A stretch of 13,500 nucleotides of DNA from Acidobacteriota bacterium (GTDB taxonomy: Bacteria > Acidobacteriota > Terriglobia > Terriglobales > Acidobacteriaceae), in assembly GCA_021793595.1 (NCBI GenBank), contig JAJYSL010000104.1:1-13500 (forward strand), given 5' to 3'. Below the pieces are notes generated by a model. That model had not been told where the DNA came from. It did no database searches and worked only from the letters and a program-made list of their open reading frames with translations. Positions within the stretch are counted from its first letter, which is position 1. Each line of letters begins with the position of its first letter. Shown piece after piece: positions 1 through 6,403 of the stretch. Both the position numbers and the translations under genes were made by a program.

Positions 1-228
1 GACAATATTTTGAAGCGGCTGCTGATCCACATCGGCGCATTCAATATCAGCCTCATCCTGCGGAAGATGCTGGGCGCGGGCACGCCACGAGAGCTGAGAA
101 ACCGCGCTGCGAGGCTCATTTTGCGCCTTCTTGAGTGGCTCACCAGCGGCTATCGACCAGATGGCGCGGCAGAATCCCGCAACGACCCAATTCTCGCCCG
201 TTTCGGCAACTACCGCTCCGCCGATTGA
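1..228 (+). CDS. Transposase, C-terminal end only (gene starts before the window)
   Basis: The frame is open from base 1 and ends at TGA 226-228, giving about 75 residues. It begins D-N-I-L-K-R-L-L-I-H and contains 'IGAFNISLILRKMLGAGTPR'. A stretch of the form 'N-x-x-KR-x-LIH-x-x-x-FN-x-x-L-x-x-R-x-x-x-G-x-GTPR' is, from memory, the typical end of DDE transposases of the IS1182/IS5-like groups, where it follows the final catalytic Glu helix. The catalytic residues themselves lie outside the window. The TTG at 10 is not a believable start; the gene runs in from the left. No ribosome site is visible and no terminal inverted repeat could be identified downstream. It may belong to an intact element or to a remnant; the window cannot tell. 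The family assignment is from pattern memory only. Confidence 0.6.
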   Translation, partial: DNILKRLLIHIGAFNISLILRKMLGAGTPRELRNRAARLILRLLEWLTSGYRPDGAAESRNDPILARFGNYRSAD

Positions 229-700
229 GATCTCGGCCCATCTGGAATTTAGCTACTTGCACCACGGGCTAACAAATGTGCTCCGCGCCAACTGCCGTGG
301 ATGGCGCCGCCCAGGAGTATGGGAGAGCCAGCGCCGTGAACAACTCCTGATCACCGCGGTCCACGGCCAAGAGGTTGGTTGAAAGAGCACCCGGCGAATT
401 GGTAGACGGAACAGGAGAGGCAATCTGCGGATAGAGCGGGCACTACATCGGCTTTGCACAACTCATAACTCAAAGATCGATAATTCATTCGCGTCCCTCT
501 TCTACCCGCAGCAGCACCTTGCGTCTCAAGAAACGGCCCTCGGCTGGCATGCTTCTCATGCACATTCCCGCAGTCGAAGTCCCGAGCAGGTATAGTCTTC
601 CGCTGAATTCGTCGATACAGCCGCTGGCGATTTGCGCGCCGTTCTGATAGGGGGAGGTTCTAATCGTGCATTGCCGTGCCAGTCACGCAGCAGATACGAG
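229..700. other. Gene-poor stretch after the transposase
   Basis: About 470 bases hold only short, overlapping frames on both strands (the longest 60-83 codons) with no domain I recognise and no convincing ribosome sites. It lies between a transposase end and the stop of the leftward crp-like gene, so it probably contains the insertion-sequence right end plus decayed or non-coding DNA. I could not see a transposon terminal repeat, a terminator with a T-run, or an RNA gene. A short stretch near 390-411 resembles the D-arm of a tRNA-Leu but has no partner arms. Confidence 0.4.
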
Positions 701-1411
701 CTACACTTCCGCGTAGCTTGCCAATGCCATCTGATTGTGGATGAATAGCGTCGAACCACGAAAATCCAGCAGGTGCCGATTTTTGAAATCGTTTAGAGTC
801 CGCGTGACGGTTTCGCGAGAAGCGCCAATACACTCGCCGATTTCACCATGCGTCAGCGTGAGCTTGAATTGATTGCAGTGATTGGTTGCATCGGCGGCCG
901 CACACAGCTCCAGCAGTAGCCGTGCCAGCTTCACCGGCGCGCTGGGCGCGAGTCCGACGGTGCGCAGTTGTTCACACGCCCGCGTATAGTCCAGGCTTAA
1001 ATCGCGTGCCACGCTTGCATAAGCGGCGGGATAGCGTAACAGGAACTCCAGAAAATCCTGCCGCCGCACCGATGCGATTTTGCAGGTATGCAACGCCTCT
1101 GCGGTCATTTCGTATTCCTTGCCGGAAAGAACTGAAGTCAGTCCTGGCAATTCTCCCGGTCCGGCGATGCGCAGGATCAGCCGGCGACCATCGATCGAAT
1201 TCATCGAAAGTTTCACCTGACCCTCCAACAGAACGAACACGCGCGAGGGATTTTGTTTCTCCTCAAACAAGACTTCGCGAGGCTCATACGTCTGTCGAAT
1301 TGACATGGATTCAAAGTCGACCAACGCTTGCGGTGGTAATGCCTTGAAAAACTCCCCCGCATGATACGGATTGCAACGATCTGTCCGCTCGGCGTGATAG
1401 GTGTGTGGCAT
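701..1411 (-). CDS. Crp/Fnr-family transcriptional regulator
   Basis: The 236-residue protein has the normal Crp/Fnr length. Residues about 20-130 form a cyclic-nucleotide-like beta-roll ('VLFEEKQNPSRVFVLLEGQV', then 'RIAGPGELPGL'), followed by the long dimer helix and a winged HTH at about 170-225 with recognition region 'GEIGECIGASRETVTRTL'. The cAMP-contact pattern (RSA after the GEL box) is absent and there is no N-terminal cysteine cluster for an Fnr iron-sulfur centre, only Cys13, so the effector is unknown. I chose ATG 1411, because AGGAG (1422-1426, minus strand) lies 10 bases before it and the STAS gene stops one base upstream, so the two are probably co-transcribed and coupled. A longer frame starting at 1465 would lie inside the STAS gene. 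It is probably a DNA-binding activator or repressor in the cytoplasm; its targets cannot be read from the window. Confidence 0.9.
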   Translation of the reverse strand: MPHTYHAERTDRCNPYHAGEFFKALPPQALVDFESMSIRQTYEPREVLFEEKQNPSRVFVLLEGQVKLSMNSIDGRRLILRIAGPGELPGLTSVLSGKEYEMTAEALHTCKIASVRRQDFLEFLLRYPAAYASVARDLSLDYTRACEQLRTVGLAPSAPVKLARLLLELCAAADATNHCNQFKLTLTHGEIGECIGASRETVTRTLNDFKNRHLLDFRGSTLFIHNQMALASYAEV

Positions 1412-1412
1412 G

Positions 1413-1742
1413 TCAATTATTCTCCTGATTGTCGTTCGTTGTATTGCGCTGAGCTTGCTCTGCAAAAGCCTCGGTCAACGGGCTTCCAGTAAGAATTGCC
1501 GGCTGTTTCTCTCGACAAATCTGGCGCAGAACCTGCATACCGCCGACGTCAACATAGGTCACACCACGCAGATCGAGGGTCGCCGAACCCTTGTCGAGCG
1601 TAGTCGCCAGGTCGCCCCAGACTGCAGCCAGTTCCTCGGCCCATGGACCAACGACTCTTCCCTCTAGCTTGATGACGGCTGCGTTCGGATTGTTCGCGAT
1701 CGTTATTCGTAACGTAAAGTGGCTCGTGCCTGCGCCATGCAA
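1413..1742 (-). CDS. Small STAS-domain protein
   Basis: This 109-residue protein is a single STAS fold: beta strands 'AAVIKLEGRVVGPWAEEL' and 'ATLDLRGVTYVDVGGMQVL', then helix and strand 'QPAILTGSPLTEAF'. In anti-anti-sigma factors such as SpoIIAA the loop after 'VxYxD' carries the phosphorylated Ser (D-S-x-G). Here the loop is D-V-G-G, so the phospho-site is missing and classic partner switching by phosphorylation is unlikely. The only start in frame is TTG 1742, because TAG closes the frame at 1746-1748; no Shine-Dalgarno is visible, so the start is uncertain. Its stop TGA (1413-1415) is one base from the ATG of the crp-like gene. It may act as a protein-protein module for that regulator or for the neighbouring sigma-54 activator, but this is inference from position only. 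Confidence 0.75.
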   Translation of the reverse strand: MHGAGTSHFTLRITIANNPNAAVIKLEGRVVGPWAEELAAVWGDLATTLDKGSATLDLRGVTYVDVGGMQVLRQICREKQPAILTGSPLTEAFAEQAQRNTTNDNQENN

Positions 1743-1749
1743 TATCTAA

Positions 1750-1767
1750 TGGCACGTCTTGGGCCAA
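1750..1767. promoter_or_regulatory. Candidate sigma-54 (-24/-12) element, readable on both strands
   Basis: On the minus strand TTGGCCC begins at 1767 and GG (1765-1764) is exactly 10 bases from GC (1753-1752), upstream of the STAS-crp pair. On the plus strand TGGCACG (1750-1756) matches the -24 consensus fully and GG (1751-1752) is again 10 bases from GC (1763-1764). The minus-strand version matches consensus TGGCACG-N4-TTGC less well but points at the genes. It would put the transcript start at about 1740, on the TTG codon of the STAS gene, which is awkward. The neighbouring sigma-54 activator makes such a site plausible; function is unproven. Confidence 0.3.
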
Positions 1768-1863
1768 ACCTGATATCTCGCGCCACCGAATCCTGCATGT
1801 TACTCGTATAAAATAAGTTATAGGTGAGTTGCGGTGCGGAGATTTGTTCTCTTGCAAAGCTAG

Positions 1864-1879
1864 GTGACGAAGTGACGAA
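1864..1879. repeat. Tandem octamer GTGACGAA x2
   Basis: Two perfect head-to-tail copies of GTGACGAA lie between the end of the sigma-54 activator gene and the STAS gene, about 100 bases upstream of the candidate -24/-12 element. They could be an upstream activator site or chance; the repeat is short. Confidence 0.3.
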
Positions 1880-1900
1880 GACGATATTTCATCGCCGAGA

Positions 1901-4180
1901 CTACATATAGTCGCTGCGCTCGATACCGAGCTTCTTCAACCTGGAGTTCAGCGTGGTGCGCTTCAGGCCAAGTCGTTCTGCCGCTCCACCCGATCCGCCA
2001 ATCATTCCACGGGTCTCTCGTAGCACGCGCAGGATGTGTTCCCGTTCAGCGGCTTGCAGGTTTGGGTCGACTTCGGGAACTACTTCGGATTCGGCAATCG
2101 TCAACTCCGCCAGTGGAACATGAAGTATGCTGCCGTGGGTGAGAATCACGGCGCGTTCGATAAAATTCTCCAACTCCCGAATGTTCCCCGGCCACTTCCA
2201 GCTCACCAGCGCCTGCATGGATTCCGCAGGGATCGATTCAATCGACTTTCCCATGCGCCGACCGTGCTTGTCGACGAAATGGCGAACCAGCATCGGGATA
2301 TCGCTGCGACGATCGCGTAAGGGCGGAGCAACCACCGGAAAAACTTTCAATCGATAATAAAGATCGCTGCGAAATTGCTTTTCTGCCACCATCTTTTCCA
2401 GGTCACGATTGGTGGCTGCGATCAAACGAACATCCACACGGATATTCTGCGTTCCACCCAGCCGCTCGATCTCCCTCTCCTGCAAAGCACGTAGCAGCTT
2501 GGGTTGCAGATCGAGCGGCATCTCACCAATTTCGTCCAGAAACAATGTGCCTTCGTTCGCCAGCTCCAGACGACCCATTCGCCGCGCAATCGCCCCGGTG
2601 AAGGCGCCCTTCTCGTGACCAAACAGTTCACTTTCCAGCAGGCCTGCCGGAATCGCGGCACAGTTCAGCTTGATGAACGTCCTCTCGCGTCGAGGACTGA
2701 GCCGATGAATCGCGCGCGCCAACAGTTCCTTGCCGGTTCCCGTTTCTCCTTGAATCAGCACCGTCGCATCGGTCGGCGCGACAGTCTCAATATCCTTCAG
2801 CACATGTTTCAGTCCGGTACTCTCACCGACAATGTCTTCAAAGCGATGCTCCATGTTGAGCTCGTCTTCGAGGTATTTCTTCTCCTGTGAGAGTTGGTCA
2901 CGCAGGTCGGCGATTTGCCGAAAGGCAAGCCCATTGTTCACCGCCATCGCAATCTGACCGGCGATTTGCCCCAACATGTCAGCTTCGCGCTGGCTGAATG
3001 CCGACTCCATCCGGCTGGCCACCATCAGAGTTCCCAACGTCTGCCCCCGGTTGATTAAGGGCACCCAGCATCCCGACATCATCTGCTTGTCCGTCAAATG
3101 CCGTACTGCTTCTCTGGCGTAGGGGCCGAGGTTAATTTGATTCAGCAATACGGGCTCGCCCAACCGAAACGCCGAGCCGGCGGGTGAATTTTCAATCGGG
3201 ATAATGGTCTCAGTCTGGTTGGCCTGTTTACCCTCTCCAGCTTCAAGAAACTGCTCTCGCAATCCACCCGATACCGGATCGCGCAGCGCCAGAGTCGCGC
3301 AATCATGTGGTACCACATCGCGAATACTGGCAGAAATTGCGGACAGCATTTTGCGGATATCCACATTGGCCAGTAGAACCGTGCTCAGCTGTAGCATCAA
3401 CGCTTCTTCCGCGCGTTTGCGGTCGGTAAAATCCCGAGTAATTTTGGCAAAACCGGTCAGCTCGTTATGCCCGTCGAAAATCGGCGCAATCACGACATTC
3501 GCCCAGAAACGCGACCCATCTTTCCGTATCCGCCATCCCTCCGCTTCAAATCTTCCCTTGGCTCTGGCAATCCTCAATTGCTCGTCCGGCTTTTTTCGCT
3601 CCGACTCGTCATTGGGATAAAAAATGGAGAAGTGCTGCCCGATAATTTCGCCCGCGCTATAACCTTTGATGCGCTGGGCTCCCGGATTCCAAGTCGCGAC
3701 ATATCCTTTGGGATCGAGCAGAAAAATGGCATAATCCTTCACGCTGTCGACAATCGACCGTAACTGCTGATCGGACCGCCGCAGCGCGTCTTGCGATATG
3801 CGCTGAAAAGAAACATCCCGCACGAAGCTCAGAACGATCGGACCATTCGCCGTCTCCACCGAGCGAAGCATGATGTCGACCGGAATTTCGCTGCCATCTT
3901 TCCGCAGACCAAACAGGTTCAGACCGCCACCCATCGATCGGGTTCGGGGGTGCGCATTATAGTCCTCGCGGTAAGCGGGATGCCTCCCGCGAAAACGCTC
4001 AGGAACCAGGTTTTCGATCGGCAGACCGGTCAGCTCGTCCGAACCATACCCGAACATCGCCTCTGCCTGGTGATTTGCCGCACGAATGAGCCCCTGCGCA
4101 TCCGTGACCAGGATGGCATCGGGGGAAAAATCGAAAAGCTGTTGGATCGCCGGAAAAGCGAAGGTATCCTCTGGCGGCAT
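1901..4180 (-). CDS. Sigma-54-dependent transcriptional activator (PAS-PAS-GAF-AAA+-Fis HTH)
   Basis: The 759-residue protein is a bacterial enhancer-binding protein. Two PAS domains lie at about 12-125 and 140-255, each closing with an 'RKDG' PAC strand; a GAF domain covers about 275-418; a short coiled-coil linker follows at 420-445. The AAA+ domain (about 449-680) has Walker A GETGTGKE (478-485), the sigma-54 contact loop GAFTGA (525-530), Walker B GTLFLDE (544-550) and an arginine-finger region 'FRSDLYYRL' (603-611). A Fis-type HTH sits at 711-752 ('[20 protein letters not shown]'). The layout resembles FhlA/NifA-type activators with an N-terminal sensor in place of a receiver domain, so the input is probably a small molecule, redox state or gas rather than a kinase. 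The ligand is not readable; no LOV cysteine motif is visible. ATG 4180 has AGGA 8 bases upstream. It likely activates the GG-N10-GC promoter(s) nearby. Confidence 0.95.
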   Translation of the reverse strand: MPPEDTFAFPAIQQLFDFSPDAILVTDAQGLIRAANHQAEAMFGYGSDELTGLPIENLVPERFRGRHPAYREDYNAHPRTRSMGGGLNLFGLRKDGSEIPVDIMLRSVETANGPIVLSFVRDVSFQRISQDALRRSDQQLRSIVDSVKDYAIFLLDPKGYVATWNPGAQRIKGYSAGEIIGQHFSIFYPNDESERKKPDEQLRIARAKGRFEAEGWRIRKDGSRFWANVVIAPIFDGHNELTGFAKITRDFTDRKRAEEALMLQLSTVLLANVDIRKMLSAISASIRDVVPHDCATLALRDPVSGGLREQFLEAGEGKQANQTETIIPIENSPAGSAFRLGEPVLLNQINLGPYAREAVRHLTDKQMMSGCWVPLINRGQTLGTLMVASRMESAFSQREADMLGQIAGQIAMAVNNGLAFRQIADLRDQLSQEKKYLEDELNMEHRFEDIVGESTGLKHVLKDIETVAPTDATVLIQGETGTGKELLARAIHRLSPRRERTFIKLNCAAIPAGLLESELFGHEKGAFTGAIARRMGRLELANEGTLFLDEIGEMPLDLQPKLLRALQEREIERLGGTQNIRVDVRLIAATNRDLEKMVAEKQFRSDLYYRLKVFPVVAPPLRDRRSDIPMLVRHFVDKHGRRMGKSIESIPAESMQALVSWKWPGNIRELENFIERAVILTHGSILHVPLAELTIAESEVVPEVDPNLQAAEREHILRVLRETRGMIGGSGGAAERLGLKRTTLNSRLKKLGIERSDYM

Positions 4181-4468
4181 GTGCGTTCCTACCTATTTTA
4201 ACTTTATGCGCTCCAACCGTCGTTCGCCGAGCACCTGAAATCAATTTCAACGTTTCAGAATATTTTGCCGCATTCGCAAGTGCCAGTCGGCTCGTGACTT
4301 TGCGATTCGACCACTCTGCCGCAGCCGTTTCTTTTGAACGACAGAATAAGAAGATGGCCCCAGTATCCTTCGGGATGATTGGAGAAAATGATGAATCGTC
4401 GACCTTAGCCACGTCATCAGAGAACGTGCGCCGCAAACAGGACACCTGCTTGAAGGAATCGTAATTTC
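4181..4468. promoter_or_regulatory. Divergent intergenic region with a small palindrome
   Basis: These 288 bases separate the leftward sigma-54 activator from the rightward membrane-protein gene and should hold both promoters. I see no convincing -35/-10 pair. TGAAAT-CA-ATTTCA (4236-4249) is a perfect 6+6 inverted repeat placed about 55 bases before the activator start and could be an operator, though repeats this short also arise by chance. Small frames ending at 4464 look unlike genes. Confidence 0.35.
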
Positions 4469-4912
4469 ATGAGCAAACTCTCTTCGGAGTTAACCTCCGA
4501 GCCGATCACTGCGACCACTCCTCGGATGTGGGCAGTCAGCCTTACCAGCCTGCTATTCATTCTGTTGCAAAGCGCCTGCACGGTCGCCGTCGCTTTTAGC
4601 GGCATCAGCGCTGCCGCAGGGCTGGGATCGTTCGCTGCCGCCGTCGGCCTTACCCGGCTTACGGGCAGTTTTCACGCTGACCTGATTCGTATTCCCATGA
4701 TGATTTTGGCTCTTTCAGGTTCGATATTTACACTTTATATCGTTCGTCGCGCCCGGGTTTTACGAGCCCGTCCCGCATCGCAATGGCGGGTCCGCCCTCT
4801 AACTTCGAAAGAAAAACACAAGGAAACCTTTCAGATTGTGCTTTCCGTACTTACTATCCTGCTGATCGCAGCCGAACTGGTGACCCATGTGCATATCACT
4901 CACGGCTTCTAA
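4469..4912 (+). CDS. Small membrane protein of unknown function
   Basis: I do not recognise this 147-residue protein. It has a polar N-terminus (1-19), a hydrophobic helix at about 20-43 and a small-residue-rich segment (44-60, Gly/Ala) that may be a second helix. A clear helix follows at 72-92, then a basic stretch (93-118, many Arg/Lys, likely cytoplasmic by the positive-inside rule) and a last helix at 121-141. The tail is 'THVHITHGF', with three His in the last nine residues, which might bind metal but could be incidental. ATG 4469 is preceded by AAGGA at 4453-4457, 11 bases away. It is followed by a GC-rich hairpin and lies upstream of the bufferin operon on the same strand, but a 229-base gap containing two hairpins suggests a separate transcript. 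Confidence 0.7.
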   Translation: MSKLSSELTSEPITATTPRMWAVSLTSLLFILLQSACTVAVAFSGISAAAGLGSFAAAVGLTRLTGSFHADLIRIPMMILALSGSIFTLYIVRRARVLRARPASQWRVRPLTSKEKHKETFQIVLSVLTILLIAAELVTHVHITHGF

Positions 4913-4917
4913 TTGAA

Positions 4918-4935
4918 CCGGCGACCCAGCGCCGG
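4918..4935 (+). terminator. GC-rich hairpin after the membrane-protein gene
   Basis: CCGGCG and CGCCGG form a perfect 6-bp stem with loop ACCCAG, five bases after the TAA stop. There is no T-run after it, so it may be a weak terminator or an mRNA 3' stabiliser. Confidence 0.35.
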
Positions 4936-5025
4936 CGACTCAGCGGTTTGTCAAAACGTTCGCGAAACAGTCTGAAATATTGTCCTCTTACTGATGAATC
5001 GTCGCAGGCCCCCAAACAACGAAGA

Positions 5026-5042
5026 TTTCGCTCCCAGCGAAA
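5026..5042. terminator. Hairpin in the region before the bufferin operon
   Basis: TTTCGCT-CCC-AGCGAAA is a perfect 7-bp stem with a 3-base loop, followed by A/T-rich AATAATTT on the plus strand. It could end transcripts from the membrane-protein gene and insulate the bufA promoter region. The lack of a clear T-run keeps this uncertain. Confidence 0.35.
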
Positions 5043-5057
5043 ATAATTTGCCGTTCT

Positions 5058-5090
5058 TGTAACCAAATGCGATCTGGGGGATTCTAACGT
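5058..5090 (+). promoter_or_regulatory. Candidate ECF-type promoter region for the buf operon
   Basis: TGTAACC at 5058-5064 resembles the GTAACC -35 box that I recall for the Caulobacter SigF regulon, which includes buf operons. A matching -10 at the usual spacing of about 16 bases is not visible; CGTT at 5088 is 23 bases away. It is the only such box in the gap before bufA, and the operon encodes its own ECF factor, so a promoter in this region is likely but its exact position is not settled. Confidence 0.3.
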
Positions 5091-5141
5091 TGCACAGCCC
5101 GCGTGGAAACGCGCGAGACTGCACAACCAGGAGGATTCACA

Positions 5142-5444
5142 ATGAAGAATTCGATGAAATCGATCATGCTGAGCGCAGCGGTGGGCGGAATGCTTGGCTT
5201 TCCCGCGGTAGCTCTGCACGCAGCGACTCCCAACTCTGCGCCCAACACTGTATCGGCAAACGGCCAGTATCTTGGGCAAACCGCCTTTTCCGGGCTCTCC
5301 GCCATGGAGAAGCACTCTTGTAAAGGCAAGAACAGCTGTAAAGGCAAGGGTGGTTGCAAGTCCAGCGACAACGGATGCAAAGGCAAGAACAGCTGCAAGG
5401 GTAAAGGTGGTTGCGCCACCGACGGTTCCAAGATGCCTGGCTAG
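5142..5444 (+). CDS. bufA: Bufferin-type copper-binding RiPP precursor (BufA2-like)
   Basis: The 100-residue precursor has a Sec signal peptide (1-27, hydrophobic core about 7-24, cleavage near 'LHA|A'), a Ser/Asn/Gln-rich spacer (28-58) and a low-complexity core. The core has six cysteines at 60, 66, 72, 79, 85 and 91 in two copies of CKGKNSCKGKGGC joined by KSSDNG. Low-complexity CKGKxSCKGKGGC peptides next to DUF692 and DUF2063 genes are the BufA2/HvfA type. In this family MNIO enzymes convert core cysteines to thiooxazole-type heterocycles and the exported peptide chelates copper in the periplasm. The start is ATG 5142, because AGGAGG (5129-5134) lies 7 bases before it; a GTG at 5103 would put the ribosome site inside the gene and spoil the signal peptide. 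It leads a six-gene operon. Modification and copper binding here are inferred from the family. Confidence 0.9.
   Translation: MKNSMKSIMLSAAVGGMLGFPAVALHAATPNSAPNTVSANGQYLGQTAFSGLSAMEKHSCKGKNSCKGKGGCKSSDNGCKGKNSCKGKGGCATDGSKMPG
5319..5414 (+). repeat. Two 39-base coding repeats in bufA
   Basis: Copy 1 (5319-5357) and copy 2 (5376-5414) each encode CKGKNSCKGKGGC. They differ at five bases, all synonymous (Cys TGT/TGC twice, Lys AAA/AAG twice, Gly GGC/GGT once), so the peptide is conserved while the DNA has drifted. Within each copy the CKGK unit is itself repeated. Confidence 0.9.
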
Positions 5445-5460
5445 TCTTCGTGGAATGGTT

Positions 5461-5491
5461 CCTCCTGCGAAGAGACTCTCTTCGCAGGGGG
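5461..5491 (+). terminator. Strong hairpin between bufA and bufB (attenuator or mRNA stabiliser)
   Basis: The arms 5461-5474 (CCTCCTGCGAAGAG) and 5478-5491 (CTCTTCGCAGGGGG) pair over 14 bp with one G-T wobble; the loop is ACT and the inner 11 bp are perfect. It starts 16 bases after the bufA stop and ends 33 bases before bufB. It is followed by GGAATATTTC, which is A/T-rich but has no true T-run, so it is more likely partial termination or protection of the bufA mRNA 3' end than full termination. This would give more precursor than enzyme. Confidence 0.7.
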
Positions 5492-5524
5492 GAATATTTC
5501 AATCGCACCTTCTCAGGATGAAAC

Positions 5525-6403
5525 ATGCCAGCCAATCGTTTCAATGGATTTACCGAATACGGCGTAGGGATTGGGTTGCGCGTCCCCCACTACCAGCACA
5601 TTTTGGAGAAGAAACCGGTCGTCGATTGGTTTGAGATCATCTCCGAAAACTACATGGTGGATGGAGGACGCCCACTGACCGTGCTGGACTCCATACTGGA
5701 GCAGTATCGTGTCGTACAACACGGCGTCTCCATGTATTTTGGCTCCGCCGATCCGCTGAATCGTGAGCACCTGAAGCGCCTCAAATCTCTGGTGCGCAGA
5801 ACTGGCACAGCATGGCTGTCCGATCATCTCTGCTGGGGCAGCGTCGATGGTCGATATACCCACGATCTGCTGCCGATGCCCTACACCTTTGAGGCCGCCC
5901 GATTGACCGCGGAAAAGATTCGCCAGGTTCGGGACTTTGTCGAGGTTCCGGTGGTGGTTGAAAATGTGAGCAGCTATGCGGAATTCCACGTATCCGAGAT
6001 GGCAGAGTGGGAATTTCTGAATGAAGTGGTTGAGCGCGCGGACTGCGGCATCTTGCTCGACGTAAATAACATCTACGTTTCGTCACAGAACCATAATTTC
6101 GACCCACGCGTGTATGTCGATGCGGTTCCGGCGCACCGGGTAGCGCAGATCCATATCGCAGGACACTCAAAGTTCGAGAAGTACATCCTCGACACACATG
6201 ATCATCCCGTTCTTGACCGTGTATGGAGTCTGTACGAGCGTGCGATCGAGCGCTGTGGACCCACCGCAACATTGCTGGAGTGGGACGATCGAATTCCTTC
6301 CTTCGACGAAGTGCATGCCGAGGCGTTAAAGGCGAACAAGTATCTGAAAGCCGCCTCTACCGAAACATCGAAGCCGGAAAAAGTCCTGGAGTACGCGAGA
6401 TGA
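5525..6403 (+). CDS. bufB: MNIO-family peptide-modifying enzyme (DUF692, BufB)
   Basis: The 292-residue protein has the usual DUF692 length. It is a TIM barrel with the family's metal ligands and motifs in order: SENY (40-43, Glu41), QHGVSM (His66), WLSDHLCW (Asp100, His101), YTHDLLP (His113), VENVSSY (Glu146, Asn147), LLDVNN (Asp179, Asn181), QIHIAGH (His210), DTHDHPV (Asp223, His225, Asp226) and LLEWDDRIPSF (Glu252, Asp254). Multinuclear non-heme iron oxidases of this family oxidise cysteines of RiPP precursors with oxygen. The substrate here is almost surely the adjacent BufA, and BufC is the partner. ATG 5525 has AGGA (5515-5518) 6 bases before it. The stop overlaps bufC as ATGA. All key residues appear intact. 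It acts in the cytoplasm before export of the precursor. Confidence 0.95.
   Translation: MPANRFNGFTEYGVGIGLRVPHYQHILEKKPVVDWFEIISENYMVDGGRPLTVLDSILEQYRVVQHGVSMYFGSADPLNREHLKRLKSLVRRTGTAWLSDHLCWGSVDGRYTHDLLPMPYTFEAARLTAEKIRQVRDFVEVPVVVENVSSYAEFHVSEMAEWEFLNEVVERADCGILLDVNNIYVSSQNHNFDPRVYVDAVPAHRVAQIHIAGHSKFEKYILDTHDHPVLDRVWSLYERAIERCGPTATLLEWDDRIPSFDEVHAEALKANKYLKAASTETSKPEKVLEYAR

Noticed and set aside
386..470. tRNA-Leu-like stretch (GGCGAATTGGTAGACGG)
   Set aside because: Only the D-arm region resembles tRNA-Leu. No acceptor pairing, anticodon arm or TTCGA-containing T-arm follows, so it is chance or a decayed fragment.
886..1347. 153-codon plus-strand frame across the crp-like gene
   Set aside because: It is the antisense shadow of a gene with clear Crp/Fnr motifs; its product is Arg/Pro-rich and without domain features.
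4354..4464. 36-codon frame ending 4 bases before the membrane-protein gene
   Set aside because: No convincing Shine-Dalgarno before ATG 4354 or 4375 and no recognisable sequence; the frame is open by chance in the intergenic region.
4389..5003. 13-base direct repeat TGATGAATCGTCG near 4389 and 4991
   Set aside because: A single repeat of this length is expected by chance in a 13.5-kb window and nothing else around the two copies is alike.
5079..5094. Sigma-54-like GG...TTGCA before bufA
   Set aside because: The GG to GC distance is 11 bases rather than 10, and the operon has its own ECF factor.
6223..6399. N-terminal extension of bufC
   Set aside because: It lies wholly inside bufB in another frame; the ATGA overlap at 6400 gives the normal DUF2063 start.
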